From Cymbomonas tetramitiformis (Eukaryota > Chlorophyta > Pyramimonadophyceae > Pyramimonadales > Pyramimonadaceae), in contig LGRX02027889.1 of NCBI GenBank assembly GCA_001247695.2, positions 1 through 36,314 of the forward strand: DNA of 36,314 nucleotides, read 5' to 3'. The stretch's first letter is position 1. Each line of letters starts with the position of its first letter. A program made the position numbers and the translations under genes. Below the pieces are notes generated by a model, which was not told where the DNA came from, did not search any database, and was given only the letters and a program-made list of their open reading frames with translations. Of the stretch, positions 7,682 to 18,961 are shown piece after piece.

Positions 7682-10347
7682 AGGCTCAACCCCTCCGCAG
7701 TGACTAGCATCGCCCTTCCTCGGTGCGATCCACTGTAACCGCCAGGAGGATAGTGTGGGGGTCCAGAAGGAGGTCGACGAGGAGGTTCGGATTGGTCTTC
7801 ATCATCTTCTCCTTCTTCTGCTCCACCGTCTGGGGGAACGCCACTGGGACCTCCGCCCTCCGCTGATCTCCTAGGTGGTGAGTGTGCACTTGTCGCTCCC
7901 ATCCCGCCAGTTGACTTACGTGGCGCCCCATCGTACGCCTTCTTGCGATCCACTGCCTTCCACTTTTCCTTCGAGATACGCCGCCATTGCTCCTCCTCAG
8001 TCCCAATGCTGTCATTCGCCACCGCTGGAGAGGAATCACTTCCATCAATGACGATGGTGTCGAGGGAAGACCGCCGCATCCTGGCCAACTGTCGACATGC
8101 TACACCTGATTGTGAGTCAGAATGTACAGGGTCAATACTCTCACGCAATTTTCGAAGCTCCTCCACCGACATCTGGTAAGGTCTTCTACTAGGAGGAGGA
8201 TCTGCATGGTTGTCCATCTCGAACGAGACCTTGGCCACACGTCCTTCCGCCCGCTGCGTCCCCGATTTAGGGTTAGTCGAGTCACACACCTGATTCGAGG
8301 CTCCCACCATCTCAGTTACCACAGCCGCATGGTGCGACTCACTCAGGAAACCCAGCTTGGTCGCCAACTCCATCGAGAGCCCCTGTGGCTTGCTCATGTC
8401 ATCCTTCATCGGGGGAAACTCCACAGTTAGAAAGCCCAGCTTGATCGCCTCCTCCATCGTGAGCCCCTCAGAGGACTTGCGCCTGGCCTCCTCAACTCTG
8501 GCGATCTGCGACAAGCTATCCTCAGGTGAGGGAGGTGGTTGCGATGTCCGCGTCGCTCCTGGCGTCTGACCTAGAGATACTTCGGCAGAAGGTTCTCCAT
8601 CAGCGTTTCCAGGCTGTGGCTGCTGCGTCTTAGCCACCACCGCGGGTATGGATAAGGATTGCGAGCTCTGCGTCGCTCCTGGCGTCTGACCTAGAGATAC
8701 TTCAGCAGAAGATTCTCCACCAGCGTTTTCAGAGTGTAGCTGCTGCAACTTAGCAACCACTGCGTCGCTGATGGTCTGGGTAAGGTCCGCCACCCCCTGT
8801 GACCCAGCCACACTGTGATCACTGCCCGAGCCCGAACCTGCGCGTTCCGCCAGCCTGCGCTTCCTCGCTTTGGCGTCCCTCCTTGCTCTGGATCTCTCCG
8901 ACATTTCAGAATTCGATGACGACGGTGAATTCGAGTCATGTCGATAAGGAAGATCGTGACGGTTCCAGCTGTAGGGTCCCAATGCAGCCCTCGAACGTCG
9001 GCGTCTGAGTGGAGGATGTCCATCCTCACGCGGCAGTGCATACGATTCATTGCTGTCGTTGTCCGGGTACTGCGTCGCGTAGAACACCTCGGTGCGCCCT
9101 CGCTGTCCAACTTCCCCATCAGACTCCACATCGGGCGGTGACATCGGTACACCAGAACGGACCTCGCTGATCTCGGACGCCTCCGAAGCTGATACCATAA
9201 AGACGCCTGAGGTGGCGTTGCCCAGCTCCGACGCACGCACTGCTGACGCATCCTTCATGTCCTCCTCCGCTGCAGCTGATCCACCATCTGCTCCCGGCAT
9301 CCCGTCAGCACGCACACTATCTGTAGCGTTTCCGTCATCAGTTGTACGCGTAGATAATGTGTGCGCACGCACCTCGCCCAGCCCCGGCATTCCGTCCACA
9401 CGCATACTATCTGTAGCGTTTCCGCCATCAGTTGTACGCGCAGATAATGTGTGCGCACGCACCTCGCCCAGCCCCGGCATTCCGTCCACACGCATACTAT
9501 CTGTAGCGTTTCCGCCATCAGTTGTACGCGCAGATAATGTGTGCGCATGCACCTCGCCCAGCCGCAACGACGGTGAGTGTTCCCACTCCACACGCATAGG
9601 CAGCGGGTTCCCATAAGGAGGTCGGCCCTGTGTGTACCAGCCTTCACCCTGATAGGGTGTTGGGAATTGAACATTCCTGAAAGGGTAATGTCCAGTCCAG
9701 GTGTGTAAGGGTAATTGCGCCGCTGCATCGGTGGGTGCAGCCGATGGTGTCATATACTGCACCGGCTGATCCGCTGTCCACGGTGGTGGTATTGGCCCTC
9801 CTGGATATAAACTGCCGGGTGCAGCAGCTGGGAGGAAGTTAGCTGCTGCCATTGGTGATGCCCTATACATAGGGACTGCGAAGGCAGCAGGATCAGAGAA
9901 CTGCGCACCATATTGCCCCGTTGTAGGCTGCCGAACATACCGTTCGGCAGTAGCAGCTCCCATGCCTGCGCCCGAAACTGCTGCTCCAGGATATCCGGAC
10001 GATGGTGCAACGTGCCCTGCTTCAGAATGCGCCCAAAAAGGCGCAGCAGCAGCAGGATCAACAGCAGGTTGAGAATATGGTGCCACTGGCTGTGCTCCCG
10101 TCGGTGTGCCAAGGGAAGCTGCCGGCAGGTGGTGAGGATAATGGCTTACCGGAGGTAACCCAATATATACTCCTGACGAACCGACGGCTGAGGTGTGCTG
10201 TCCGTGTTGCATATAGTGTGCTCCAGAGGGCGCACCATAACCGAGATAAGGTATCTCGGCATTGGCTTGATAAGCAGGATTGGTCTGTGGTGTGCCCCTG
10301 AATATACCAGCCGACGTCTTATAAGTGTACACGTCTGTGCCACTCAT
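7573..10347 (-). CDS. Long low-complexity ORF upstream of gag, function unknown
   Basis: The frame is open from 10461, but the first ATG is at 10347, giving about 924 aa. The N-terminal third is rich in Pro, Tyr, Ala and Gly. The middle contains three tandem 30-residue repeats (DNA 9301-9570) and then acidic and Arg/Ser-rich sequence. A second, 120-bp duplication at about 8553-8762 repeats the motif VSLGQTPGAT. No enzyme motif is visible. It ends inside the 5' part of gag in a different frame (overlap about 109 nt), so it is either an extra leader ORF of the same LTR element or joined to Gag by -1 frameshifting. The repeats and composition suggest a disordered structural protein. Confidence 0.55.
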   Translation of the reverse strand: MSGTDVYTYKTSAGIFRGTPQTNPAYQANAEIPYLGYGAPSGAHYMQHGQHTSAVGSSGVYIGLPPVSHYPHHLPAASLGTPTGAQPVAPYSQPAVDPAAAAPFWAHSEAGHVAPSSGYPGAAVSGAGMGAATAERYVRQPTTGQYGAQFSDPAAFAVPMYRASPMAAANFLPAAAPGSLYPGGPIPPPWTADQPVQYMTPSAAPTDAAAQLPLHTWTGHYPFRNVQFPTPYQGEGWYTQGRPPYGNPLPMRVEWEHSPSLRLGEVHAHTLSARTTDGGNATDSMRVDGMPGLGEVRAHTLSARTTDGGNATDSMRVDGMPGLGEVRAHTLSTRTTDDGNATDSVRADGMPGADGGSAAAEEDMKDASAVRASELGNATSGVFMVSASEASEISEVRSGVPMSPPDVESDGEVGQRGRTEVFYATQYPDNDSNESYALPREDGHPPLRRRRSRAALGPYSWNRHDLPYRHDSNSPSSSNSEMSERSRARRDAKARKRRLAERAGSGSGSDHSVAGSQGVADLTQTISDAVVAKLQQLHSENAGGESSAEVSLGQTPGATQSSQSLSIPAVVAKTQQPQPGNADGEPSAEVSLGQTPGATRTSQPPPSPEDSLSQIARVEEARRKSSEGLTMEEAIKLGFLTVEFPPMKDDMSKPQGLSMELATKLGFLSESHHAAVVTEMVGASNQVCDSTNPKSGTQRAEGRVAKVSFEMDNHADPPPSRRPYQMSVEELRKLRESIDPVHSDSQSGVACRQLARMRRSSLDTIVIDGSDSSPAVANDSIGTEEEQWRRISKEKWKAVDRKKAYDGAPRKSTGGMGATSAHSPPRRSAEGGGPSGVPPDGGAEEGEDDEDQSEPPRRPPSGPPHYPPGGYSGSHRGRAMLVTAEGLSLWTPTLLGIQNSSLTCPRLLDWHPRDPSASTSSTRP
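8553..8762. repeat. 120-bp spaced intragenic duplication
   Basis: About 90 bp beginning with gtcgctcctggcgtctgacc at 8553 recurs 120 bp later at 8673 with scattered substitutions. It lies within the low-complexity ORF and preserves its frame. It is older than the 90-bp repeats, judging by divergence. Confidence 0.75.
9301..9570. repeat. Three tandem 90-bp in-frame repeats
   Basis: Units at 9301-9390, 9391-9480 and 9481-9570 differ at only a few positions. The period is a multiple of three, so the ORF carries three copies of a 30-residue block containing ARTTDGGNATDSMRVDG or close variants. This is recent intragenic expansion. Confidence 0.9.
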
Positions 10348-10404
10348 AGCCCGAGTCCAGATATATATATATACGACGTCAACACAGAACGGACCACCCA
10401 GTAG

Positions 10405-10735
10405 GTTGTCGTTACGTTGAAAACAGTCCCAACCCGTGCAGGATGGGTTTGTGTGCGCCACACACGAAGCTGTTTTTCGTTTCCGACCACTAAGAATACT
10501 ATACTAGAATGATATTCTGTGTCCAGAAAAGCCGTTTACGTTTGCTAGACGTCACCGTACGAATACCGTGTTGTCGTTAACGTTGAAGACAGCCTCGACC
10601 CGTGCAGGATGGGTTTGTGTGCGCCACACACGAAGCTGTTTTTCGTTTCCGACCGCTAAGAATACTATACTAGAATGATATTCTGTGTCCAGAAAAGCCG
10701 TTTACGTTTGCTAGACGTCACCGTACGAATACCGT
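10405..10735. repeat. 165-bp tandem duplication upstream of the retroelement ORFs
   Basis: Copies at 10405-10569 and 10570-10735 are nearly identical; the differences are a one-base insertion and a few substitutions. Both include gtgcgccacacacgaagctg and end with cgtacgaataccgt. The pair sits just 5' of the minus-strand ORFs, so it may be leader or LTR-derived enhancer sequence. No complete LTR could be defined because the other end of the element is outside the window. Confidence 0.8.
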
Positions 10736-11570
10736 ACCCTGAGTATTAAGAGCTGAAGGAGACGACATACTGCATTCTACCGTGAGTTTCCGTGCATTCC
10801 AGATAATTTCCGTCAATATACATATTGTCCAGGTATAGTTAAACGTCGTTGCAGGGTTGTATTGCCGATCTGAGCATATTTTTCAAAAACCGATGAACGA
10901 CATGTTTGACCGTCCACAGTGTGAAAATAAGCGCCGGACCTGTCCTGAACGATATATGATCTCTAGAGGCTCGTAGTCGTCAAAAATACTTTTCCATGGA
11001 TAAGTTTGACATATACAAACGGAAAATAATGACTAAGAGCTCATCTCCCCCCCAGAACATACTGTGCGCATGGAAGTCGCTTACGCTGAAGAAAGCCGAG
11101 TGCTGTTATCCCGCGCGAATAGCATAATTGAAGGCAGCACTCGCCACATCTGATACCAATTTGTCACGGGCATACAAATGCATATACGAAGTTTCAGAGT
11201 AATCGGATACGAATCGATATATATCACAACTGGTGATTATGCAATACGGCCCGTGTTACGAAAACATTTTTATTCTGTAACAAAGCTCCCAAGGGAATCG
11301 TGTTTCATCACTATATAGCACAGGCTGTTCGGCTAGTTTCTCTCGTCACAGGAATCCCTGTTTTTCCCCAACCTGCGCCGCCATAAATGTCATCTCTATT
11401 GTCATCTGTCACGGTATTGTACCAACACCGTTGATTCTGTCATAATCGTTCCTAATAATATTTCTATCGTTCACGATTCTGCCAGAGAGATAACATTTAC
11501 TGATTTTGCATTCTTCATGCACGATCTCAGATTCCCTATCAATATTTCTCCCAATATGCCGGTAATCTGA
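10736..11570. other. Intergenic sequence, nothing recognised
   Basis: I see no coding frame with family resemblance, no RNA gene and no clear repeat. It may include the outer 5' part of the minus-strand retroelement and the promoter of the plus-strand gene. Confidence 0.5.
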
Positions 11571-11572
11571 AT

Positions 11573-12908
11573 CGGATCCCCCTTCCATGGGGGTAATTGG
11601 CAGTCTATCGTGCCCCCTGGCACAGTTATAATTCAGGCCGTCAATCCCACTTCTTCCATCGAATCCACCCTGCCGGGTGCGGTTGAAGAATGCTTGCGAT
11701 ATATGCTTCAACAACCATCGCCTCAATCGGATGCCGCAGGTATGTTGCGTCGTGCATCTAACTCGGCGAAAACACACCTCTTGAAGTCGTGCGGTCAAGA
11801 TCCGACGAGGCCGGCAACATGGAGTGAACAACGAGATGCCCAAGAATTTTGGGAACCGTTGTTACAAGCAGCTTTGCAGCCAAAGGAAGCGAGACCCAAT
11901 CCGCAACCTGAAACGTTGACCGAGTGGTTGGGAGGTGACATGAAGGAATCACTGACATTCACGAGATGTGTGTGCGACCGCCGTAATGGCGCTGCTTGCA
12001 TGGGATGTGTCGGGGGAGGTATACGTACGGAACACCGAGTGATCCCTTATTCCATTGGTGGAATATATTCACCTACTACTACCCCCGAGGATGTCTTCAA
12101 TGAGGTAGAAGACGACGTGCAAGAACTTAACACAAGCGAGCCTCGGGCGGATGGTGTATTTGTTCAAGATGGGGCAAAGAAAACTTGCCAAGTGGCAAGC
12201 ACAAGTGGCAAAATTTTGGTGATACATGCCACATTCCAACATGGTGAAAGTGGACTACGGTGGCAATCGAGCTTGGGAGGCACGAAGGGCCGAGAAAAAT
12301 ACATGCTCTGTGCTGGAATTATTCATAGAGGCATGAAAGGCCATCGGGTATTTCCTCTCAATAAGCTTAGCTTGGTGGAGATATTTTCTCATGCATGCCC
12401 CTTGGTCGTTGTCCCCTCTACAACCTCTCGTTGGAGCGGCTACAAATTTGCCCCCCAAGGATCCGAGGAGTGTCTTTTCCTTGGTTGTTCATTTGCATGT
12501 TTCCTCAACGAATAACATACATGTATATGTCCGGATCATTCTCATTTTCATTTTCATTCTCAAAATGGTTTTTTGTGTACTCGGGATTCCGGACACTACT
12601 ACACTTTTTTCATGGATCGCGGTACCAACACGTGGACTATAGTCGATCATCTGAAATCCCCACAAGTTCAAAGCAATCTATCAGAAGAGGCATTTCGCCA
12701 GTTCATCCTACGCGAGCGTGATCAAGGACGTGTCGAAGTAAAGTTCAAGACTTTGATGTATCACCGCGAGGATGTGCATGCACCAAATCCGGACATCGTG
12801 GCAGCTCCCATGTGGGAGGCAAACAATTGTTGGCTAGCGAGCATCCTTACTTTACTAGCCTATGTATGGCCAATCATTCAGAATCTCTTTTCGGTACGAT
12901 GTTCGTAG
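11573..12908 (+). CDS. Ubiquitin-specific-protease-like region, probably degenerate or unspliced
   Basis: One frame is open from about 11573 to a TAA at 12513-12515 and then open again to 12908. It contains SEQRDAQEFWEPLL (about 11820-11865), like the QQDAxEF box of USP deubiquitinases, and a Cys cluster (CVCDRRNGAACMGC). REKYMLCAGIIHRG (about 12290-12332) precedes SGHYYTFFMDRGTNTWTIVDH (about 12585-12648), the His box with its GHYY core. No ATG or Cys box was found at the front, but a Cys-box-like NNCWLASILTLLAY (about 12825-12866) follows the His box. The TAA may lie in an intron between IIHRG and SGHYY, although no AG acceptor exists in the interval 12475-12600. It could be a pseudogene or two partial domains. 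Confidence 0.45.
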
Positions 12909-15900
12909 ACAACCCAAAACTTTATGTTACCTCAGCTTGCCCTTTGTGTCACCCCACCAACAATCTTGCCTTGAAAGATTTGCATCCAATCAGTGATGGC
13001 GGTGAGCATATGGGGGCTCCCACATCCCAACCACTACGCCAACCTTCCTTTAATCATGGATTTGCATGCAATCCATCATGTGCCCTCCCAATTAGCATCG
13101 ATGCCATATTACCAAGCTCGCTTGCCATCGACGAGGGTCTCAAGGAAGGAAGGAGGTTGTTGCACACAGGACCTCTCCTCGGCCGCACCCCAAGATTCTC
13201 AGCATGGCGCCGACACACAGGTCCACGCCCGCTCCCACATCCCAACCACCACGACTGTCCGCCTTGAATCATGGATTTGCATGCATTCAATCATGTGCCC
13301 TCCCAATTAATATCATGCCATAGTACTGAGCTCACTTGCCATCGATGAGGGTCTCAATGAAGGAAGGAAGGAGGGAGGGAGGTGGTTGCACACAGGACCC
13401 CTCCTCGGCCGCACCCCAAGATGCTCAGCATGGCACCAACACACAGGTCCACGCCTGCTCCCACATCCCAACCACCACGCCTGCCCGCCTAGAATCATGG
13501 ATTTGCATGCATTCTATCATGTGCCCTCCCAATTAACATCATGCCATAGTACTGAGCTAACTTGCCATCGATGAGGGTCTCAATGAAGGAAGGAAGGAAG
13601 GAGGGAGGTGGTTGCACACAGGACCCCTCCTCGGCCGCACCCCAAGATGCTCAGCATGGCACCGACACACAGGTCCACGCCTGCTCCCACATCCCAACCA
13701 CCACGCCTGCATGCCTTGAATCATGGATTTGCATGCAGTCCATCATCTACTCCCCCTCCTCCCTGTTAGTACCAAGCTCGCTTGCCACGTCGATGAGGGT
13801 CTCAAGGAAGGAAAGAAGGAAGGAGGTCGCACACAGGATCCCTCCTCGGCCGCACGCCAAGATGCTCAGCATGGCACCGACACACAGGTCCACGCCTGCT
13901 CCCACATCCCAACCACTACACCTGCTTGCTTTGAGTCATGGATTAGCATGTTGTCCATCATGTGCCCTCCCTGTTAGCATTATGCCATAGTACCAAGCTT
14001 GCTTGCCATCGATGAGGGTCTCAAGGAAGGAAGGAGGTTGTCGCACACAGGATCCCTCCTCGGCCGCACGCCAAGACGCTCCGCATGGCGCCGACACACA
14101 GGTCCACGCCTGCTCCCACATCCCAACCACTACGCCAACCTTCCTTTAATCATGGATTTGCATGCAGTCCATCATCTGCCCTCCCAATTAGCATCAATGC
14201 CATAGCATCAAGCTCGCTTGCCATCGACGAGGGTCTCAATGAAGGAAGGAGGTTGTTGCACACAGGACCCCTCCTCGGCCGCACCCCAAGATGCTCAGCA
14301 TGGCACCGACACACAGGTCCACGCCTGCTCCCACATCCCAACCACTACGCCTGCATGCCTTGTATCGTGGATTTGCATGCCGTCCATCATCTACCCTCCC
14401 TGTTAGTAATAAGCCATAGTACCAAGCTCGCTTGCCACGTCGATGAGGGTCTCAAAGAAGGAAAGAAGGAAGGAGGTTGCACACAGGATCCCTCCTCGGC
14501 CACACCTCACGACGCTCCGCATGGCGCCTACACACAAGTCCATGCCTGCGCCCACATCCCAACCACTACGCCTTGAGTCATGGATTTGTATGTTGTCCAT
14601 CATGTGCCCTCCCTGTTAGCATTAAGCCATAGTACCGAGCTCACTTGCCATCGACGAGGGTTTCATGGAAGGAATGAGGTGGTTGCACACAGGATCCCTC
14701 CTCGGCCGCACCCCAAGATGCTCAGCATGGCACCGACACACAGGTCCACGCTTGCACCCACATCCCGATCACTACGCCTGCCCGCCTTGAATAATGGATT
14801 TGCATGTTGTCCATCATGTGCCCTCCTTGTTAGTAGTACGCTATAGTTCCCAGCTCGCTTGCCACGTCGATGAGGGTCTCAAGAAAGCAAGGAAGGAATG
14901 TTGTCGCACGACAACATGATCCCTCCTCGGCCGCACCCCAAGAAGGTCCACATGGCGCCTACACACAACTCCATGCCTTCTCCCACATCCCAACCGCCTG
15001 CCCGCCTTTAATCATGGATTTGCATGCAGTTCATCATCTGCCCTCCCAATTAGTATTATGCCATAGTACCAAGCTTGTTTGCCATCGATGAGGGTCTCAA
15101 GGAAGGAAGGAGGTTGCTACACACAGGACCCCTCCTCGGCCGCACCCCAAGACAGTCCACATGGCACCGACACACAGGTCCATGCCTGCTCTTACATCCC
15201 AACCATTACGCCTGCCTGCCTTGAATCATGGATTTCCATGCAGTTCATCATCTTCCCTCCCAATTTGTATTAAGCCATAGTACCAAGCTCGCTTGCTACG
15301 TCGATGAGAGTCTCAAGGAAGGAAGGAGGGAGATTGTTGCACACAGGATCCCTCCTCGGCCGCACCTCAAGACGGTCCACATGGCACCGACACACAGGTC
15401 CATGCCTGCCCCCACATCCCAACCGCTTGCCCGCCTTGAATCATGGATTTGCATGTAGTCCATCATGTGCCCTCCCATTTAGCATTAAGCCATAGTACCA
15501 AGCTCGCTTGCCATCGATGAGGGTCTCAAGGAAGGAAGGAAGGAGGGAGGTTGTCGCACACAGGACCCCTCCTCGGCCGCACCCCAAGACGGTCCACATG
15601 GCACCAACCCATATAAGGACGCGCCCACTCCAGATGCCGTGCCCGTCGATGTTGCCTCTACGTATTTTTCGGATGATCCCGATGCACAATTGCTATTCCC
15701 GCCTGGTCTAGAAGCTATCGCACGGCACGAGATGATTACACCGGGAATTAGGGTTGGATTCAAATCCGGCTTGCCCGGTCCGGCCTCCAAGTACAAATCG
15801 TATTTACAAAAATGGAGACCGGGATGTTGGGTCATCGAATTTACGAGCAACATTGACATGTCTCCGGAGACTTTGCCTATCTTAGAGAAACACGCACTAC

Positions 15901-18258
15901 GTGGAACGACATTGTATCTTGAACGGCCAGACTTGAATCGAGCAAATGAAGTGGATCTCGTGAAAGATGTGTTACGATGCGAATGTGGGGCGCGTCTCCG
16001 CTACAAGGAATGTGTTCTACGGCGAGGTCCAGGTAACACGCTATCCCTACTTTGCTAAATGTGATCGATACTCTCCCCATTCTCATCGTTAGGTGGCGTC
16101 CTGCACCCCTCCCATCCACGTGGTGGGGCACGATGCGGCAACCCTCCCATGCATTGTGGAGTGCCTTTTACCGCGCCCCCTTCCAAAGCACATCGTGGAG
16201 TACCTTGTAGCGCCCCTCTCATGTTGATTGTGTATTGCCATGCTACGCTCATCCGGTCTTATTATGGCCGGATGGCATTGGTTATAACCCCGTAACTAAG
16301 ACTAGACGGTGGTGTCATGATGGGTTGAGGCTTAGGTCATCTAAAGATGATACTTCGAGCCGGCCGACGGCCGGCCTTTATGGCCCAGTGCAGCTATATT
16401 TGTACCGACGACAAGTGCAAAAAGACATTCCAAGCCACCGATCCTCACATATTAAATAGATGGCCCCGTAGATATCGGCGGGCATATCCAGTGAATCCCG
16501 CATATGCGAAGGGCGGCACCAATTTTCACTTGGCCGAGTGTTTCACGGATATGTTGGAGTGCGAGTGTGTGACATATGAGAATTGTGTCCATGCCATGAG
16601 GAAGTACCTCAACTTTCTCGCGAAAATGCATAATGAGCATCTCAATGATTACTTAGAGCACATCATCGCATGGCGACTGTTACACTTTACCAACCCACAA
16701 CCATTCAAAGAATTTCCAAAATTCCCCCAATGGTTGGGTCGACGTGCTCTTCCTGGAGGTGACGTCATTAGAAGTTACCTTGAGCAAGCATATTACTTCC
16801 CTCGATGCTTCACAATTCCCCAGGTGAGTACTGTTGTATACAAAGTCAAGTCTCAAGGAAGGAAGGAAGGAGGGAGGGAGGTGGTTGCACACAGGACCCC
16901 TCCTCGGCCGCAACCCAAGATGCTCAGCGTGGCACCGACACACAGGTCCACGCCTGCTCCCACATCCCAACCACCACGCCTGCCCGCCTTGAATCATGGA
17001 TTTGCATGCATTCTATCATGTGCCCTCCCAATTAACATCATGCCATAGTATTGAGCTCACTTGCCATCGATGAGGGTCTCATGGAAGGAAGGAAGGAAGG
17101 ACGGAGGGAGGTGGTTGCACACAGGACCCCTCCTCGGCCGCACCCCAAGATGCTCAGCGTGGCACCGACACACAGGTTCACGCCTGCTCCCACATCCCAA
17201 CCACCACGCCTGCCCGCCTTGAATAACGGAATTGCATGCATTCTATAATGTGTCCTGCCAATTAACCTCATGCCATAGTACCAAACTCACTTGCCATCGA
17301 TGAGAGTCTCAAGGAAGGAAGGGAGGCTGTCGCACACAGGACCCCTCCTCGGCCGCACCTCAAGATGCTCAGCATGGCACCGACACACAGGTCCACGCCT
17401 GCTCCCACATCCCAACCACCACGCCTGCATGCCTTGAGTCATGGATTTGCATGCATTCTATCATGTGCCCTGCTCCCAATTAATATCATGCCATAGTACA
17501 AAGCTCACTTGCCATCGATGAGGGTCTCAAGGAAGGAAGGAAGGAAGGAAGGAGGGAGGTGGTTGCACACAGGACCCCTCCTCGGCCGCACCCCAAGACG
17601 CTCAGCATGGCACCGACACACAGGTCCATGCCTGCTCCCACATCCCAACCACTACGCTTGTCCGCCTTGAATAACGGATTTGCATGCATTCCATCATGTG
17701 CCCTCCCAATTAACATCATGCCATAGTACCGAGCTCACTTGCCATCGATGAGGGTCTCAAGGAGGGAGGGAGGTGGTTGCACACAGGACCCCTCCTCGGC
17801 CGCACCTCAAGACGCTCAGCATGGCACCGACGCACAGGTCCATGCCTGCTCCCTCATCCCAACCACTACGCCTGCATGCCTTGAGTCATGGATTTGCATG
17901 CAGTCCATTATCTGCCCTCCCAAATAGAAGTATGCCATAGTACCAAGCTCGCTTGCCATCGATGAGGGTCTCAAGGAAGGAAGGAGGTTGTCGCACACAG
18001 GATCCCTCCTCGGCCACACCTCAAGACGCTCAGCTTGCCCTTGAGAACATGGTAACGGAAGGTCGACCACAATGCGATCCCCAACTTTGCGGTGTGGATA
18101 TCAAGTTCGAAACGAGGAAAAAAACAGCTTTTGTTAGTTCTGGAACACGCCGTATCGGCAGACCCGGCAAACACAAAGAAATTTGCCCCGTCCACGAATG
18201 GCAAACTAGTAATAAACGCAAACGAAAGTTGGCAAGCCTGAATGACAATCCACCATGA
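12899..18258 (+). CDS. Intron-containing gene for a Cys-rich, zinc-ribbon-like protein of unknown function
   Basis: Proposed exons are 12899-13001, 15634-16032, 16336-16823 (or from 16330) and 18034-18258, ending in TGA. All junctions are GT-AG and the phases agree (1, 1, 0), which supports real splicing. The protein has SACPLCHP early, then CECGARLRYKEC at an exon end, and CTDDKCKKTFQATDP soon after the next junction, so the Cys pairs probably form one zinc ribbon. A helical stretch follows (ECFTDMLECECVTYENCVHAMRKYLNFL). The last exon is basic (SNKRKRKL), possibly nuclear. It resembles domains I associate with transposase-linked proteins in protists and fungi, but I am not sure of the family. 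The upstream USP-like frame overlaps its proposed start by 10 nt in another frame; a single gene with a frameshift near 12,900 is equally possible. Confidence 0.5.
13011..15615. repeat. Minisatellite array A, ~12 copies of a 211-225-bp unit, filling an intron
   Basis: A marker (gatgagggtctcaagg or variants) recurs near 13133, 13345, 13570, 13793, 14013, 14229, 14444, 14655, 14870, 15088, 15305 and 15519. Each unit has a ggaa-rich tract of variable length, then cctcctcggccgcacc, then ccacatcccaaccac. Length variation between units is largely in the ggaa tract. The array occupies nearly all of the proposed intron 13002-15633. ORFs read through it are an artefact of the repeat. Confidence 0.95.
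16033..16335 (+). other. Short intron without the minisatellite
   Basis: The donor is caggtaacacg at 16033 and the acceptor AG is at 16334-16335 (an alternative at 16328-16329 gives the same frame). Inside are two related blocks of about 40 bp around gtggagtgcc and gtggagtacc. It separates the two Cys pairs of the encoded zinc-ribbon-like region. Confidence 0.5.
16851..18030. repeat. Minisatellite array B, ~5.5 copies of the same unit, in the next intron
   Basis: It has the same unit as the array at 13011-15615, with markers near 16851, 17072, 17303, 17519, 17745 and 17966. It begins 27 nt after the donor (caggtgagta at 16821-16830). It ends in the acceptor itself: the last copy's ctcaagacgctcag supplies the AG at 18032-18033 that is spliced to the final exon. 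The whole intron is therefore repeat plus a few bases. Confidence 0.95.
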
Positions 18259-18727
18259 CATCTTTCTAGTACGAATAAGAAGTAATGTATTGGAAAGTAG
18301 GAATTAGTTTCATTTTCCAAACCGGTTATGCAATCGATTCGATTACTTCCCCTTTGAAACCGGTTTGATTATCATAATTATTCTCCCTTGCCACTGGTGA
18401 ACTTTTTAGTTGCGGAAGTAATTACGACAATTAATCATAATTGTATATCCCAAATTGAAACATTTTTTATAGGTGTAAACATTATTAACCCGATTAATTA
18501 TGATTGTCCCAACAATCGATTCCGAGTCATAATGTATTGGGCCGTGTCCATCTTGATAACTTAGATCGTTGACATGCTTATTACACCAATAAAAGTTATA
18601 AAACTTTCTCGGTATCGATTTGATACAAAGACATTAGCTACAACTAACGGTATGGGATACTTGAAATGACTAGCATACTCAAAATAAAGTTGGCCACACG
18701 GGATGCGAATACGATGGAATAAGCACG
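18259..18727. other. AT-rich intergenic sequence
   Basis: No coding frame is recognisable. It contains short dispersed inverted motifs such as taatcataattg and aattatgattg, and two aaccggtt sites. It is probably the 3' flank of the upstream gene, interrupted at 18728 by an LTR retrotransposon. Confidence 0.5.
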
Positions 18728-18732
18728 AATTA

Positions 18733-18943
18733 TGCTGGATGTGACACACCGACAGTCAAAATATGTCACTTGTCACTTCCTATAGTAGGCTGGGTGACCG
18801 TCACCAGTAGACGGGAAACACCCGTTAGTATTTATGTGTATCTCTTTTATCAATCTGAGACTTTTACCGTTCTGATATCGAAACCCTTAACTCAGGGTTT
18901 ATTCTCCGTTATCCGATATATACACCCGACTATATATCTGACA
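18733..18943 (+). repeat. 5' LTR, 211 bp
   Basis: It starts tgctggatgtgacac and ends tatatctgaca. It contains short inverted and direct motifs (tgtcacttgtcac, cgggaaacacccg) and a late tatata at about 18917-18922 and 18931-18936. It is preceded by the aatta target duplication. Confidence 0.92.
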
Positions 18944-18947
18944 GGTT

Positions 18948-18961
18948 TGGCCCCACTTACG
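18948..18961 (+). promoter_or_regulatory. Candidate primer binding site
   Basis: tggccccacttacg begins 4 nt after the 5' LTR with the TGG expected opposite a tRNA CCA end. Which tRNA it would pair with was not determined. Confidence 0.4.

Noticed and set aside
10361..10373. TATA box from the tatatatatata run
   Set aside because: It lies only about 14 nt before the first ATG of the minus-strand ORF, too close to act as that gene's TATA box; probably a simple repeat.
12894..12908. 15-nt GT...AG mini-intron to join the two frames
   Set aside because: Its length is a multiple of three, so removing it does not move from the USP-like frame to the next exon's frame.
13054..17927. Many short open frames of 60-160 aa on both strands
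   Set aside because: They all come from the ~220-bp minisatellite and repeat the same translated phrases.
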